DNA of 64,000 nt from Isoetes taiwanensis (lineage: Eukaryota; Streptophyta; Lycopodiopsida; Isoetales; Isoetaceae), in the NCBI GenBank assembly GCA_021234155.1, contig JAJEKV010000057.1:62001-126000 (forward strand), written 5' to 3'. Position 1 is the first letter of the stretch. Every line of letters begins with the position of its first letter. The notes under the pieces were generated by a model. That model saw only the letters and a list, made by a program, of their open reading frames with translations. It was not told the DNA's origin and did not search any database. The translations under genes were made by a program, and so were the position numbers. Of this stretch, positions 11,443 through 22,822 are shown piece by piece.

Positions 11443-13415
11443 GAATATAATGGAGTTTTACTAATTCTTCCAAGATTAACTAATTCTTCCAAGATTCTAG
11501 GTATCCCTTTTGCTTTAAAAGGTAGTCCTTCAGATATTTGGTCAGATATTATTGAAAAGTTCCAAAAAAAGGTAGATAGTTTGAATTCTAAATATATCTC
11601 AAAGCAGGGAAGAGCTATTATTGCCAATTTCGTCATATCTTCCTCTCATATCTATCAGTCCTCTGTCATTCTTGCACCCAAAAAGGTCTCGGCCAAGCTC
11701 CAGAGCATCATAGGTAGATTTATTTCTTGTGGCCAAAACAGAAGGTGCTGGACCCCTGTTGCCATGGACGAATGCTGATGCTGCAAGCATAAAAATATAG
11801 GGGGTTTGGGAGTAATCAATATTGAGAAACAGGGGATTGCTCTCGCGGCCAAGTACTTCCATAAGGCTGCTTACAATAAAATTAAACACCCTGTTGCCAT
11901 CATTATTAGACACTATCTTAATAAATGCCTTTCCTATGGTTGGAAGAAGCTTAACCTTAATCTACCCCATGCTATCTATTTCCCCTTCTCCATTCCGAAT
12001 TCAATTTCAGGTTTGATTAAGAAATGGATTAGAGCATGGAACTTGGTTAAGGGAATGTTTTCATGGAAGGAAGGGCTCTCCATGGATCAATCGATCTTTT
12101 GGAACCCTGCCTTGCTTACTAATGACTCCTCTCTCTGTTTAGCTTGTCAATTTCCAGAATAGGCTAGACTATGGAGCAGCAAAGGTTTAAACAATATCAG
12201 TGATCTGTTTGATGATCAGGGAATTATCCCCTTCAGAAATTCAGTTCTGGCAGGAGAAGATGCTAATACCGAGATGCTCTATAATAATATTTGTACTGCT
12301 CTAAGTAAGGGAAGATGGTCTGATGATAATCTTAGCTGGTCCCACAATGGCTCAGGGGAGTTTACAGTTAACTCTGCCTATAAGTATTTGATGAGGGATC
12401 AAAAGGGCAGTTAGGGGAAGAAAGATGCAAAAGAAACCTGAAATTCTTGTGGTCTAGCCCTATCCCCCCTAAGGTAAAATCTTTTATATGGCAACTTTGG
12501 CACAAAGCCTTAGCAACCAATGATAAAAGACACAGATTGCAAATGGCTGACTCTGACATCTGCCCTAGATGTCTGGGACACAAAGAGAATGAAGAGCATT
12601 TGTTTAGATCTTGCACCTGGTCGGAATGGATTCTGGAGCTTGCCTCCAATATTTTTGGTTATGACCTGAACTCCATGGCTTCAGCAGATTTTTTCTTACC
12701 AAACTATCCCAGGGACTGGAGACTCTACATCCTCTTGTGGAGGATCTGGAAGGGCAGAAACAATTTCATTTTTAACTGCGACATTACTCATCCAGAAGCG
12801 GTTATCAAGCAGATTGAATACGACATCAAATGGATCAATGCTGCAATTCAAAGTTCTGTTTAGGATTTCCTATGAATCTCACTATATCCTTGTGGTTATT
12901 ACAGGTATTATTTTCGTGCTGGTACGTAAACTTAAATGGAAGAAGATTGATCCGGCGGTTAATCAGCAATGGCTCAAGGTATTCGGCCCACCGGATCTTT
13001 ACAGACACGAGGAGCCATGCCTATGTGACTGTTGCTGTGATCAAAACCATGATGCGAGAAGAGGCCAATTATGTGAGGCAAAGGACAACACAGGTCGATT
13101 CAATATGGCAAAGGCAGAATCTTGCCTATGTGCTTTCTGCACACTCACGATCATGGTCAGAGGCAGAGGAAGAAAGTCGACCAATCAGAATCTCAAATCT
13201 CATTTTTAGGCAGCTTGTTATATCTCATATGACAGTTACATATATCCCACAGTTGTGCTCTAAGTACTTTATTACCATGCTTTATCTCCTTTTCAGGAGT
13301 CTTCCTGGGGTTATACTTCCCTATAAAAAGTACCTTTTTGTAATACCATAACTTATAATTAATATACACATACACCTTCAATAAAAAAAAAAAAAAGAGA
13401 ATATAATGGAGTTTT
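11443..13415 (+). mobile_element. LINE-B: 5'-truncated L1 LINE with perfect 17-bp TSD
   Basis: The target-site duplication GAATATAATGGAGTTTT is exact at 11443-11459 and 13399-13415. The insert (11460-13398) ends in a poly-A tract (13383-13396) and is cut at its 5' end inside ORF2. If the insert and one TSD copy are removed, the ABCB exon reading on the minus strand is continuous, so the insertion point is known to the base. The intact duplication suggests a fairly young insertion into what was, or had recently been, coding sequence. Confidence 0.95.
11460..12862 (+). pseudogene. L1 LINE ORF2 C-terminal part (RT thumb, zinc-finger region)
   Basis: The start resembles the post-catalytic RT region of plant L1 ORF2 (KILGIPFALKGSPSDIW, then SKQGRAIIANFVISSSHIYQ). 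After in-frame stops near 11776 and 12160 and a stop around 12412, the last open part (12447-12863) carries the zf-RVT domain typical of plant LINEs: a PPKVKSFIWQLWHKALAT segment followed by a zinc-binding CPRCLGHKENEEHLFRSC. The catalytic RT core and endonuclease are missing through 5' truncation. About 530 bp of 3' UTR follow before the poly-A. Confidence 0.85.
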
Positions 13416-14187
13416 TGGCAAGTTCTTTTTTCATATGATTGAAGTCCGTGTCATAAAACACCTTGATATTTGAGGCAAGGAAATATGCAAAACTCGGATT
13501 GACAACACCAGCAAACATGGCTCCGATTGTTCCCACAGTGAAGAAGGGCCACTCTGGTGCATTTAGCCTTAATAATCTCCAGAAGTATGCATTTGACACC
13601 TTTTTATCTTCTTGTATTTCAGTAACATCTCCAACTTCTATAAGATCTGAAGCCGTACTGGACTGACGGCTCAAGAAACACTTGATCCTACTGAACCTTG
13701 CACTCTCAACCATAGTATCTACACTTGGGCATTTATCAAAGGAGTCTTTTTTTAACACCCTGCACACAGTCAAACATAACCAAAAAATAAGGCTGTCCAT
13801 CACAAATAAGATGAAAGAAATCTGGGTTCTTGTGTTCCATATGCTTATTGGTCTTTTGCCATTGCTTGTAGCCTAACAAGAGCAGCATAAGTCCCATGTT
13901 CGCCTTTGGCAATGAGGTCCTCATGTGTACCTAACTCAACAATATTCCCTTGCTGTATAACAGCAATAAGATCTGCATTTCGAATGGTAGATAGACGGTG
14001 CGCCCTATCATGAGGTGATCCAGTGCTTCTTGGACGACATGTTCTGATTCTGCATCCAAAGCACTTGTGGCTTCATCAAGAAGAAGAATAGAAGGATCTT
14101 TCAGCATGGCCCTTGCTATTGCAATCCTCTGCTTTTGTCCCCCAGAAAGTTGCATGCCACGCTCACCAACCTATATCCGGCAGGACT

Positions 14188-14257
14188 ATGAGCATTTTAC
14201 CATAAGCTGGAGAGAAGAACCGATGAGCATTTTACCATAAGCTGGAGAGAAGAACCG
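14188..14257. repeat. 35-bp tandem duplication
   Basis: The unit beginning atgagcattttaccataagc is present twice, back to back (14188-14222 and 14223-14257), at the ragged upstream edge of the ABCB pseudogene. Confidence 0.9.
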
Positions 14258-14447
14258 ATGCTTATCGAAGAAAGATAAATGATAGAGCAAGGCCATCTGC
14301 AGCAAGAATTTGAGGTGTAGCAAAGCATGGTAGATGCAAGGGATCTGTACATGCATCAATGCGAGTGCGAATTAGAATTAGAGGTCAAACTGCCAGTTTA
14401 GCGACATAATCAGATGGTAAGTAGTAGGATGGGACATTTTGTGATAA

Positions 14448-15120
14448 CACTACAAAAATGTTGCCCCATATCGACGTCTATAACAACGTCCAGACGTCGT
14501 TTGAGCGTCGATAAATGTCGATAAACGACCAATAACGACGTCAGCACGTCGTCCAGTTGTCGTCGTTATACACGTCGCAACTGCGGCGTCGTTAAGCGAC
14601 GACATGTCGTCGTTGAATGACAATTAGAACACGCGTGGCGCCGCCAGCCGCGTGTGTTCGGGCGGTACCGCCGATACGGCGACGAAGCCGCATCGCCGTT
14701 CGTCGACGCCGACGACACGTCGGGGCCGCCAATCGCGTGTTCAATTGGCGTGGCGTCGCCAATAGCGGCCACCGATAAAGCGGAACATGTTGGCGACGTC
14801 GTTGAATGAAGTGCACATGTGGTGCCGTCGTGGCTGCCACGATGCATGTGCCAGTGTGCCGGTTGCCAGACACGCTGGCAATGTCGCTAAACGATGTCAA
14901 CGACATGGCCGCCCAGCGGTACGTGCCCGGCTTCGTCAAATGCCGGCCACATCTTTGGTGTGGTCGACACGCTGGTTGTGTCGTTCGGCGGCGTACCCGC
15001 CACTCGTCAAATGCCAAAGACATATCTTTGGTGTGGTGGCTGCCGACACGCGAAGTTGTGTCGTTGAACGACGTTTAAAACACGTGGCAGCCACGTGGCA
15101 TCATCGTTAAATGACGTCAT
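14448..15120 (+). mobile_element. CACTA-like transposon left end
   Basis: Begins CACTACAAAAATGTTGCC, the standard plant CACTA (EnSpm) terminus, preceded by TAA. It is followed by dense ACGTC / CGTCG repeats in both orientations (14473-14625 and again to about 15115), as expected for subterminal transposase sites. The interior is unusually GC-rich against its AT-rich surroundings. Short frames here are by-products of the repeats. No matching right end is visible before Helitron-1. Confidence 0.6.
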
Positions 15121-15649
15121 CCGAATTATGAAAAGAAAATTAGAAAAATAAAAGGAATATACTGATTAAATATTAGTATTCAATATAATACTTAATAAGC
15201 ATTATTATTTAATATTTAATATGTAATATTAAATAAATATAAATCCTATATTATAAGATTATCCCGTGTGTCTTCCATGGAGACCTAATTTGAACGGCTC
15301 CGATTTAGGAAACCAATGATCATGATGACGCCACGTCAGAAGATTCTTTAGGTTTTATTTCTTTTCATGTGGTTGTTTTTTCTAGCTTCGCGAGGCCAGC
15401 TATGGCCGAGCACTTCCACTGTTGAACAAGAAGGATCGGCATCGAACACTCAAAAAATACATGCCGATCTCCATACTTCGAATAGCGATCTTTGTGGCGT
15501 TCCAAAGACAATTATCACGGCCCTCGGGGCGATATCCGCATCTTTGCCTCGTCAGCCGCATTACCCGCCACTCCAGTTGACGTGTACGCTAGCGTGTAGC
15601 CAGGAGAGTGGCTCTAGGGGGCAGCGTGCCAGAAATATGTGCAACTATT

Positions 15650-15800
15650 AATGTGCACATTTTCCAATGAACACATTAATGGAGCACACATTTCCAAGTG
15701 GACACTTCAATCCAAGTGGGCCACACCCATAGGTGCAATTAATGTGCACATTTTCCAATGTACACATTAATGTGGGCACACATTTCCATGTGTGCACATT
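15650..15800 (+). repeat. LTR sub-repeats containing GTGCACAT palindromes
   Basis: The segment AATGTGCACATTTTCCAATG and variants recur several times here, and in complement at 33250-33445 and 43210-43405 within the element-B LTRs. Confidence 0.8.
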
Positions 15801-15891
15801 TGGCCACCTAGCCCTTAAAGGCAAGTGGGCCCATTTCCAATTATCCCACATGCCAAAAGGGGATAATTGGAAACCCTAGCCAACCCCTTGT

Positions 15892-15900
15892 CTATATAGG
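15892..15900 (+). promoter_or_regulatory. Putative LTR promoter TATA box
   Basis: CTATATAGG lies in mid-LTR, upstream of the conserved segment present in all copies. The element-B copies have a weaker CTATTTAAG at the same place. Functional only by analogy with LTR promoters. Confidence 0.35.
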
Positions 15901-18117
15901 GTAGGAAACCCTAACTAGCCCAATTTTCGATTTTAGGGCTTCAGAACTCTGTTTTGGCTGCCTCAACAGCCAAAACCGCATCCCAGACTCTGACTGGGAG
16001 AATTGCATCCTTAGTTTCTCTAGATCCGAGCGTTTCAGCAGGATGGTCGAAGCTCAGTCGAGGAGGAGCCCCTCAAGGATCGGTATTTGGCCAATTAGAT
16101 AGTCTAAACCCTATTTTAGTCATTGAATCAAGAGGGTTTAGCCTATTAGATTGGCCATAGCAGCCCTCTAGATCTCTAGATAGCAGATTCTAACTAAAGA
16201 ACCTAACTCTATGTTGTAGATTAGATCTTGTTCTTTAGTTCTTCTGTGATGTATATGGATGATGTATCTCTATGAACTCCTTGTATTGGGAAGGGGGGTA
16301 GAGACCTAAAGCTTTGTAGTCGATGCTCCTAGAGTAGCCTCTCTAGCACACTGTAGATGCGGCCTGTGCACAAGAGCCACACCTGGTTGTGGGTGAAGGG
16401 GCCAGACTGGCTTATAAGGAGGTTCGTGTTCTGACTCTTGAACGATCCCTATGGTGTGTTAGTGCTACCGGGGATCATTGTGACTAGGTCTAATGGCTTG
16501 CCACTGCGTGTGGGCAAGGCATGGGCTCGACACTCGTGAGGTGGTGGATATGACCTTCCATTGAGTTCAAGTCGAATACGGGCAGTGGCCCTCTAGTCAC
16601 CTTGAGTCAGCATGGAGATCTCTGGAGGGAATGATCCCTACCTGCCCCATCGGAACTGGGGAGATGGAACCCAGGAATAGCCCTTTTGGCTATGCATCCG
16701 GCGGGCTACAGTCAGGTCCCAACACTTTTCAGCCTACTCTGCAAAGTGTGCACAGGAGGGGCGGATGGAGTGGACAACCCTAAGCCATGTTCATATGCCA
16801 GCCAAATCCATTGCCATGAATTCTGTCTGCAATGAACTCTGGAGACCCAAGCCGTCAGTCATCCCTTTGAGTCTGAGCCTTGGGTAGGATTCCCTATGTG
16901 ATGTGCTGATCTTTGTCTATGCAGATATGTGGGGGACCATCCTTCGTGATGGTCATATGATGTTGATGTATGTGCTACTGACATGTATGTTTACGCTTCC
17001 GCAGCTAGGTAGGCCCTGAGGGAGACGGGGTGCAATGACCCTTCCACTCTTCCCACTGGAACCCGTCACGGTTGCAGTGTCATGTGGAGGGCCCTGTATT
17101 AGCATGGAGCTGGTACGGGGGATGAACTCCTGTTTGTATACGGTGACTGCACCGTATACGAGTAGGGGACGTCACAGATGCGGCTGGAGATGCGACTTGC
17201 TTCTTACAGGTTATTCTCAAGCTTTGCTTCTTACAGATCATTTTTGCTTGTGATGTTCAAGGAAGAGGAGGATGGCTCTCATGGAACCAGCGTGATCTTG
17301 ATATTGTGAAAAATGGGTTTGAATGGAAATTTGGAATAGACTGTTGGAAGATGAGCTTGGGGTCCAGGATGGCCGACTTTGCTTGCTCTGGACTTCGTCT
17401 CTCAAAGCAGTTGCAGTTTGTATTAGTTGTTACATGAAATGTAGGTTCTTGCTTGAGTTCAATACCTCAAAAAGAGAAGAATGATACGCCAGTTTAGGTA
17501 TGTAAGAAATGTTTTTTCTTTCTTATAGAATGTAGATTTCTAGGCTTTAAGGATTGAAGCTTAAAGGAGGTTGAAACAAAACTGTATTTAAGGCCAGTTT
17601 TGGTAAATTAGTATGGCAGTTTCAAAGGCCCAAACTTGGAGGGATGCCTGATAGTATGCATTTAAGTTTGCAACGACTGAAGTTTGTATGTAAGATACGA
17701 TATGGCATCATCATGCCGTTAAACATTGTGTGAAGCAATTTTTTCTCAAAATGACTTTGTTTCTGGAACAGGATGAAGATAACTGGGTTTTTGCTTCTCG
17801 GCATGGCAATCACAGCCTATGAAGATGGAGTAGCAACCTGCGAAAGAGCCCTTGGCTATATCATAAAGCTTCTCATTTTGCATGGTAATGATCCTCATTT
17901 TGCAATAAAGGTAATGAAATTCTGAATGATATAGGGTTGATCATTGCAGAAAAACCCCTGCATTGTATGTCTCCTCAGTTCCTTTTGCCTTGCCTGCACC
18001 TTGCTTAAATGGTCATAACATTGCGTGGTAGTTTTGTATGCAGAACAATATTTGTAAGCATTTTGCGGATGGATGAGCAGAGACGACGGCTTATAGGTAA
18101 GTATATGCTTTCTCCTT

Positions 18118-18760
18118 TCAAACAAATACCCTTAAAGCTGCAAGGGAACTGAAGCTTCTAAAAGCCTGCATAAATTCATATTCTTGAGTTATGGAGGGCT
18201 GGCTTTGCCAGCCCTTTGAAGTAATTCAAGTAGTATCTTGTAGGATTTGTCACGGAGAGTAGTTCCGGCTAGAGAGTTAAGTTCAAAGTTGCATTTAAGC
18301 ATACCTATTTTAGTCTCACTCTTTTTTTTTTTTTTTTGCTTTTAACCTCTCCTTCCTCTTTTACCAGATTTAAGGGAGTTAAGGAAACAAGAGCACTTTC
18401 AGTAAGTGGATCCCGGGCCAATTTTGTCTCAATGTAAGCAGCATAGAGTTCTTGAGCATGGAGCAAGAAGTTCAAAACAAGGTGTCATCCTTTTAAACAA
18501 ATATCCTTAAAGTTGCAAGGGAACTGGCGCTTAAAAAGAGCATAAATTGATATTGCAAAATTATGGAGAACTGGCATTGTAATTATGGTAACAGAAAGCA
18601 GAAAGGTAAAGGTCAAAAATAAGTTCCAGCTAGAGATTAAATTCAGGTATGCCATTTAATTAGATGTGTACATTGAGGACCAATTCTGCCCCAACATAAG
18701 CAGCAGAGAGTTCGAGCAGAGAGTCGGAAGTTCAAAGGAGGTAATTCTGGAGCTTTCATT
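18118..18760 (+). repeat. Diverged tandem duplication (~370-bp unit)
   Basis: The block around 18118-18480 and that around 18495-18760 share an ordered series of matches: aaacaaatacccttaaag, tgcaagggaactg, ggctagagagttaa, and the run with taagcagcatagagttc. Identity is roughly 75-80% by eye. A poly-T run (18312-18328) is in the first unit only. Confidence 0.7.
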
Positions 18761-19478
18761 TTTGGGGCTGAAGAGATGGTGCCGCAGGCATTTGAATGTT
18801 ATCTTTTTTCCATCTATTATTGTGTATAGTCTACTTCATCAATGGAAGTTGCTTTTCTATTCCAGTTAGTTGAGCGACTTACTTTCCATCTGTTCTTGAA
18901 GCTCACAAAGGGAAGCAATGTTGGGCATGATCCACAGATTGCATAGAAGTTCTGCAGGGGGGATTAAGACGAAGTTAGAGCTTAAATTATAGACATCAAT
19001 AAATTCTCATAGACCCGTAGTACAAAAATGCATCAAGAAAGCAAAAGCAAATACAAAGGGAGCATCATAGGTCACTCGATTGTTCATAAGCAAAGGCAAA
19101 TTCAATAGCTTAAATGGAGAATTCTTTTTTATGATAGGACAATGATAGACTTTGCTTTCAATCCAATCTCATTCCATAATGATTAGAATCTATAGTGTGA
19201 AATCACAATAAGAAAGCAAAAGTAGGATATGCCACTCAATTGTACAAAACATAAAGACATTCAATGGCTGTCACAAAATCAACTGTGATTTCTTATCAAC
19301 AAGAGATGTACACGCAATGCCCTCTCTCCGATTATTGTAAAGTACTATGCCCATCGATATTTAGAGACCCAATTATTTACAGAACCCTAATTTACACACC
19401 ACAACATTTACAGGTTTCCAGTATTTACAATTTACAAGTCCCCATATGATGCCCAGCAACGCTGGGCACCATAACTAG

Positions 19479-21707
19479 TCTTATATTATAAAATTATAGC
19501 GTGTGTCTTCAATGGAGCCCTAAATCGGACGGTCGAGGATTTGATTGACCAATGGTGGAGATGATGTGTGCGTGTCTTCAACTAAAATTTCATCTCGACT
19601 ATGGCTTCAATATGAAAGGGAAAAGGAAAAAGGAAAAGGAAAAGGGAAAGGGAAAGGGAAACGGAAACGGAAACGGAAACGGAAAAGGAAAAGGAAAAGG
19701 AAAAGGAAAAGGAAAAACGATGAAAGGGAAAAGATAAAAAGGAAAAAGGAAAAGGGGAAGGGAAAAGGAAAAACGAAGAAAGGGAAAAGGAAAAGGAAAG
19801 GGAAAAGGAAAAGGGAAAAGGAAAAAGGGAAGGGAAAAGGAAAAACGATGAAAGGGAAAAAGGAAAAGGAAAGGGAAGGAAAAGGAAAAACGATGAAAGG
19901 AAAAGGGAAAAGGGAAAGGGGAAAAGGGCAAGGAAAGGGGAAGGGAAAAGGAAAAACGATGAAAGGGAAAAGGGAAAAGGGAAAAGGGAAAAGGGAAAAG
20001 GAAAAGGGGAAGGAAAAGGGAAAAGGGAAAAGGAAAAGGGAAAAGGAAAAGGGGAAGGAAAAGGAAAAGGAAAAATGATGAAAAGGGAAAAGGGAAAAGG
20101 AAAAGGGAAAAGGGAAAGGGAAAAAGAAAAAGTGAAAAGGAAAAGGGGAAGGGAAAAGGAAAAACGATGAAAGGGAAAAGGGAAAAGGAAAAAAGGAAAA
20201 ACGATGAAAGGGAAAAAAGGAAAAAAGGGGAAAAGGGAAAAGGGAAAGGGAAGGGAAAAGGAAAAACGATGAAGGGGAAAAGGGCAAGGAAAAGGGGAAG
20301 GGAAAAGGAAAAACGATGAAAGGGAAAAGGGAAAAGGAAAAACGATGAAAAGGGAAAAGGGAAAAGGGAAAAGGGAAGGAAAAGGAAAAAACGATGAAAG
20401 GGAAAAGGAAAAGGGAAAAGGGAAAAGGAAAAGGGGAAGGGAAAAGGAAAAACGATGAAAGGGAAAAGGGAAAAGGGAAAAGGGAAAAGGAATAAAAGAA
20501 AGGCAAGAGGAAAAAGGAAAGAGAAGGAGAAAAGGAAAAAGGGAAAGATAAAAGGAAATAGAAAAAGGAATAGAATAGGCGAGGGGGAAAGGGAAAGGAA
20601 AAAGGGCACCGCGAGAAGGGTAAGAAGTAAGGGTGAGAAAAGGAGAAAAAGGTAAGGGAAAATAAGAAAAGTTTGCAAAGTCCATGGGAAAAAGGAAAGT
20701 AAACAGGAAAAGAGAGGGGGAAAAGGGCAAAAGAGAACTTGGGAAAAGGGAACGAGAAAAAGAGAAAAAAGGAAAGGGCGTAAAAAAAAGAGAAGAGAGA
20801 AAGGGTGAAGAAAGAGAAAAATGGAAGCAAAAAGAGCATCGAGATAAAGAAAGAGGGAAATGATGGAAAAAGGAGGAAAAGGGGTGGGGGGAAAGTAGAA
20901 TAGACAAAGGGTAGGGAGCAAGGAATAGGAAAAGAGGAAAAGAGGAAGGAGAAAAGGGCACGAGAAAAAAGGGAAGAGGGAAAGGGTGAGGAAATAAAAA
21001 AAAGAAAGGGAAAAAGAGCATGGGAAAGGGAAAAGAAAAAAGAAACAAGAAAATAGAAAGTGGAAATGGGAAAAGGGGGAAGAGGATGGGGAAAGAAGGA
21101 AAAAGGGTACATAAAAAAGGTTGAGAAAAGGGAATGGAAAGAGGCATATGAAAAGGGAAAGGGAACGGGAAAGGGAAAATGTAAAGAAAGGGGAAAGAGA
21201 AAGGAAAGGGAAAAAGGGAACAGTGCAAAGCAAAAGGGTGGGTAAAGTATGAAAAGGGAATGGAAAGTTGAAAGGAAAAGGGAAGCGAAAAAAGGAGAAG
21301 GGAAAGCAAAAAAGCATGAGGAAAAGGGGAGAGAGAAATGGGAAAAGAGATGGGGAAAAGGGCACATGATCAAGAGGAAGAGGGTGGGGAAAGGAAGAAA
21401 AGGGCACATGAAAAGGTAAGCAAAAGAGAACGAAAAAAATGCATGAGAAACGGGAAAGAGAAAGGGAAAAAGAAAAGGAAGAGGAAGAGGAAAACGAAAT
21501 GGAAAAAGAGTAGTAGAAAAATGGGAAGAGCGGGGAAAGATAAAAAGGAAGGGAAAAAACTGATAAGAAAAAGAGAAAGAAAAAAAGGGGAAGGGGAAAG
21601 GGAAGGCAAAGGGAGGGAGAAGGGGGTTAGAAAAAAAAAAGAGAATAAAAAAAGAAAGAAATTAAAGGTTCCTAATTTATGCCCAGCAAGGCTGGTACCA
21701 TTACTAG
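19479..21707 (+). mobile_element. Helitron-2, filled by a purine minisatellite
   Basis: Starts TCTTATATTATAAAATTATA directly after the CTAG of Helitron-1. It ends with a decayed hairpin GCCCAGC-AAG-GCTGG and ACCATTACTAG at 21704-21707. The inner ~2.05 kb is a purine-only tract, leaving only the first ~130 bp and last ~50 bp as ordinary sequence. No coding content. Confidence 0.8.
19614..21660 (+). repeat. ~2-kb polypurine minisatellite
   Basis: Almost pure A/G on the plus strand, built from GGGAAAAGG-type blocks. Between 19720 and 20465 they are punctuated about fifteen times by AAACGATGAAAGG, spaced roughly 30-130 bp. The right part (20470-21660) is more degenerate. Frames of about 600 codons on the minus strand (Phe/Pro/Ser/Leu only) exist because such a tract seldom contains stops; they are not genes. 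Confidence 0.95.
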
Positions 21708-21780
21708 TCCTATATAATAATGTTATGATGTGTGTCCATTGTGCATCTCGCCCTAGATTGGACGGCCCAGATCTAGGGCT
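21708..21780 (+). mobile_element. Helitron-3 5' terminus (3' end unresolved)
   Basis: TCCTATATAATAATGTTATG starts right after the CTAG of Helitron-2 and is followed by the family's conserved lead (tgtgtcc ... ctagattggacgg). No family 3' hairpin is seen before the next 5' end at 28101, so this element has either lost its 3' end or shares the one at 30691. Sequence from 21781 to 28100 would be its cargo. Confidence 0.7.
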
Positions 21781-22081
21781 ATATTGATCGGACAGTTCAG
21801 TCTAGGGTTGGATCATCCAGGGCTCTCGAGCGGCATAGCTTCTTCGCCATAGCTTCATTCCTGTAAAGTTCAAATCTTCTTGCACTGCGACTTGCATGAA
21901 CACAACAACATCCATAGGCTTTTCATTCATCTCAGCAGTTTTTTCTACAATGGTATAGGGTGGGTAGCCGCACATCGCAGACTACCCAAAAAATGAAAAA
22001 CATAGGGAATATCCAGTTATAACACCTGGACCCAAAAAAAAAAAAATTTGTGTGCTATAGATGTTGGCTAGTGTACCTGCC

Positions 22082-22160
22082 GAGAGTTTATCGCCGGGAT
22101 TAAAAAACCCCGCCCTTTCGGGTTTTCGAGGAAAAACCCTAGCGATAAAATCTCGGCAAG
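22082..22160 (-). repeat. Inverted repeat around a LINE-3'-end-like block
   Basis: Arms GCCGAGAGTTTATCGC and GCGATAAAATCTCGGC flank a core (22097-22145) that matches the complement of the LINE-A 3' UTR: GGATTAAAAAACCCC, GCCC, TTTTCG and GGAAAAACC in the same order. It may be a 3' fragment of a related LINE in minus orientation. Confidence 0.5.
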
Positions 22161-22283
22161 GGGCTTGGACAACGCAGGGCTGCTAAACGTTCCCAAAAAC
22201 CACGCCCACCACGAGAATAATACCGAAGTCGCGCATCACCCCGGACCGCACATCACCAAAAAAAACCAATAGAGAAAAACCTC

Positions 22284-22381
22284 GAAAAAAGAGGGGGCTG
22301 GTCACGCCGCGTGCCACGCGACAAAAAACAACATTTACACCTCGAAAAAGCGAGGGGCTGGTCACGCGTGCCAGGCGACAA
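22284..22381. repeat. Two copies of a ~45-bp GC-rich unit
   Basis: cctcgaaaaaa-gaggg-ggctggtcacg and cctcgaaaaagcgagg-ggctggtcacg, each ending in a gcgtgcca-gcgaca variant. Confidence 0.8.
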
Positions 22382-22433
22382 TTATAACAAATATGAACAT
22401 ATAAATAACAATTTTAAGGGGGGGAAGGGTGGG

Positions 22434-22619
22434 AGCCATGGATACTGCTGAGAGATGAGAAAGCGCCGATGAAACGTTGATGAAGAACTCTGCAATAAGT
22501 AGCGATCCCCCAACCTGATGAACGGCCTAGAAATGCATGTGATGCATGCATGCGACGCATGCAATGCATGCATGCTCGTCTCGTGCAAGAATGGCGATTC
22601 GCTATGCGAATCGATGGCA
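22434..22619 (+). repeat. 186-bp exact direct duplication, copy 1
   Basis: Identical by eye to 22823-23008, an offset of 389 bp. It contains an alternating ATGCATG / GACGCATGC palindromic stretch and the perfect palindrome CGATTCGCTATGCGAATCG near its end. No protein resemblance. Confidence 0.95.
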
Positions 22620-22822
22620 TTCTTACATCGCTAATTCGCATGAACACAACAACATCCCGATACCAGAGAACTTCAAATACTAGATCTGAGGAGAAAAGGT
22701 TGAAGATTGTCCTAGGCTGGACAAAAGGACAAAGAGAGAAGAGGTTAGAAAGGATAGGAATGGCCAAGAAAGCGTAGCTCATGCAAGAAGAAGCCCCTCC
22801 TCCGCATGAGATCAAGAATAGA

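Larger units (their letters stand above)
9395..14185 (-). pseudogene. ABCB-type (MDR/PGP) transporter, C-terminal half, broken
   Basis: ABCB full transporters are plasma-membrane ATP-driven pumps, including auxin carriers in plants. On the minus strand the parts run in family order. First comes the NBD1 C-terminus (about 14160-13860) with signature [15 protein letters not shown], Walker [13 protein letters not shown] and an H-loop AHRLSTI. A linker and the first helices of TMD2 follow (13760-13416, NAPEWPFFTVGTIGAMFAG). Next are AAILRNEVSWFDQDENSS (11270-11200), the rest of TMD2 (11200-10200), NBD2 Walker A GASGSGK (about 10060), a Q-loop area [13 protein letters not shown] (about 9900), and the C-terminus [11 protein letters not shown], ending at a stop at 9395-9397. 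TMD1 and the front of NBD1 are missing. A short deletion precedes the H-loop, NBD2 has frameshifts and its signature is scrambled. LINE-B sits inside a TMD2 exon and a small retroposon in an intron. Clearly dead. Confidence 0.9.
15493..17176 (+). mobile_element. Solo LTR of the element-B family
   Basis: A 1684-bp copy of the LTR that flanks element B, in the opposite orientation. It starts TGTGGCGTTCC (B LTR: TGTGACGTTCC) and ends AGGGGACGTCACA. No primer-binding site follows and no internal region is attached, so it is a solo LTR left by unequal recombination. I could not see a clean 5-bp target duplication. Several sites that are scrambled in both element-B LTRs read cleanly here. Confidence 0.85.
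15244..19478 (+). mobile_element. Helitron-1 (non-autonomous), with nested solo LTR
   Basis: The 5' end TCCTATATTATAAGATTATC starts at 15244 after an A. The 3' end has the hairpin GCCCAGC-AAC-GCTGGGC (19451-19467) followed by ACCATAACTAG ending at 19478, then T. These are canonical Helitron features: no inverted repeats, no target duplication, A/T insertion. Without the solo LTR inside (15493-17176) it is about 2.55 kb. No Rep or helicase frame is present. The interior (17177-19440) has no recognisable gene and includes an internal duplication near 18.1-18.8 kb. Its 3' end touches Helitron-2. Confidence 0.85.

Noticed and set aside
14566-15110. Arg-rich frames of 90-143 codons on both strands
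   Set aside because: GC-rich subterminal ACGTC repeats of the CACTA-like end keep several frames open; no domain.
19545-20078. Plus-strand 177-codon Lys/Gly/Glu frame
   Set aside because: Same purine tract; a repeat translation, not a gene.
19582-21409. Minus-strand frames of 575-602 codons
   Set aside because: They lie in the purine-only minisatellite. The products are only Phe/Pro/Ser/Leu with no complexity, and three overlapping frames are all open, as expected when stop codons are compositionally excluded.
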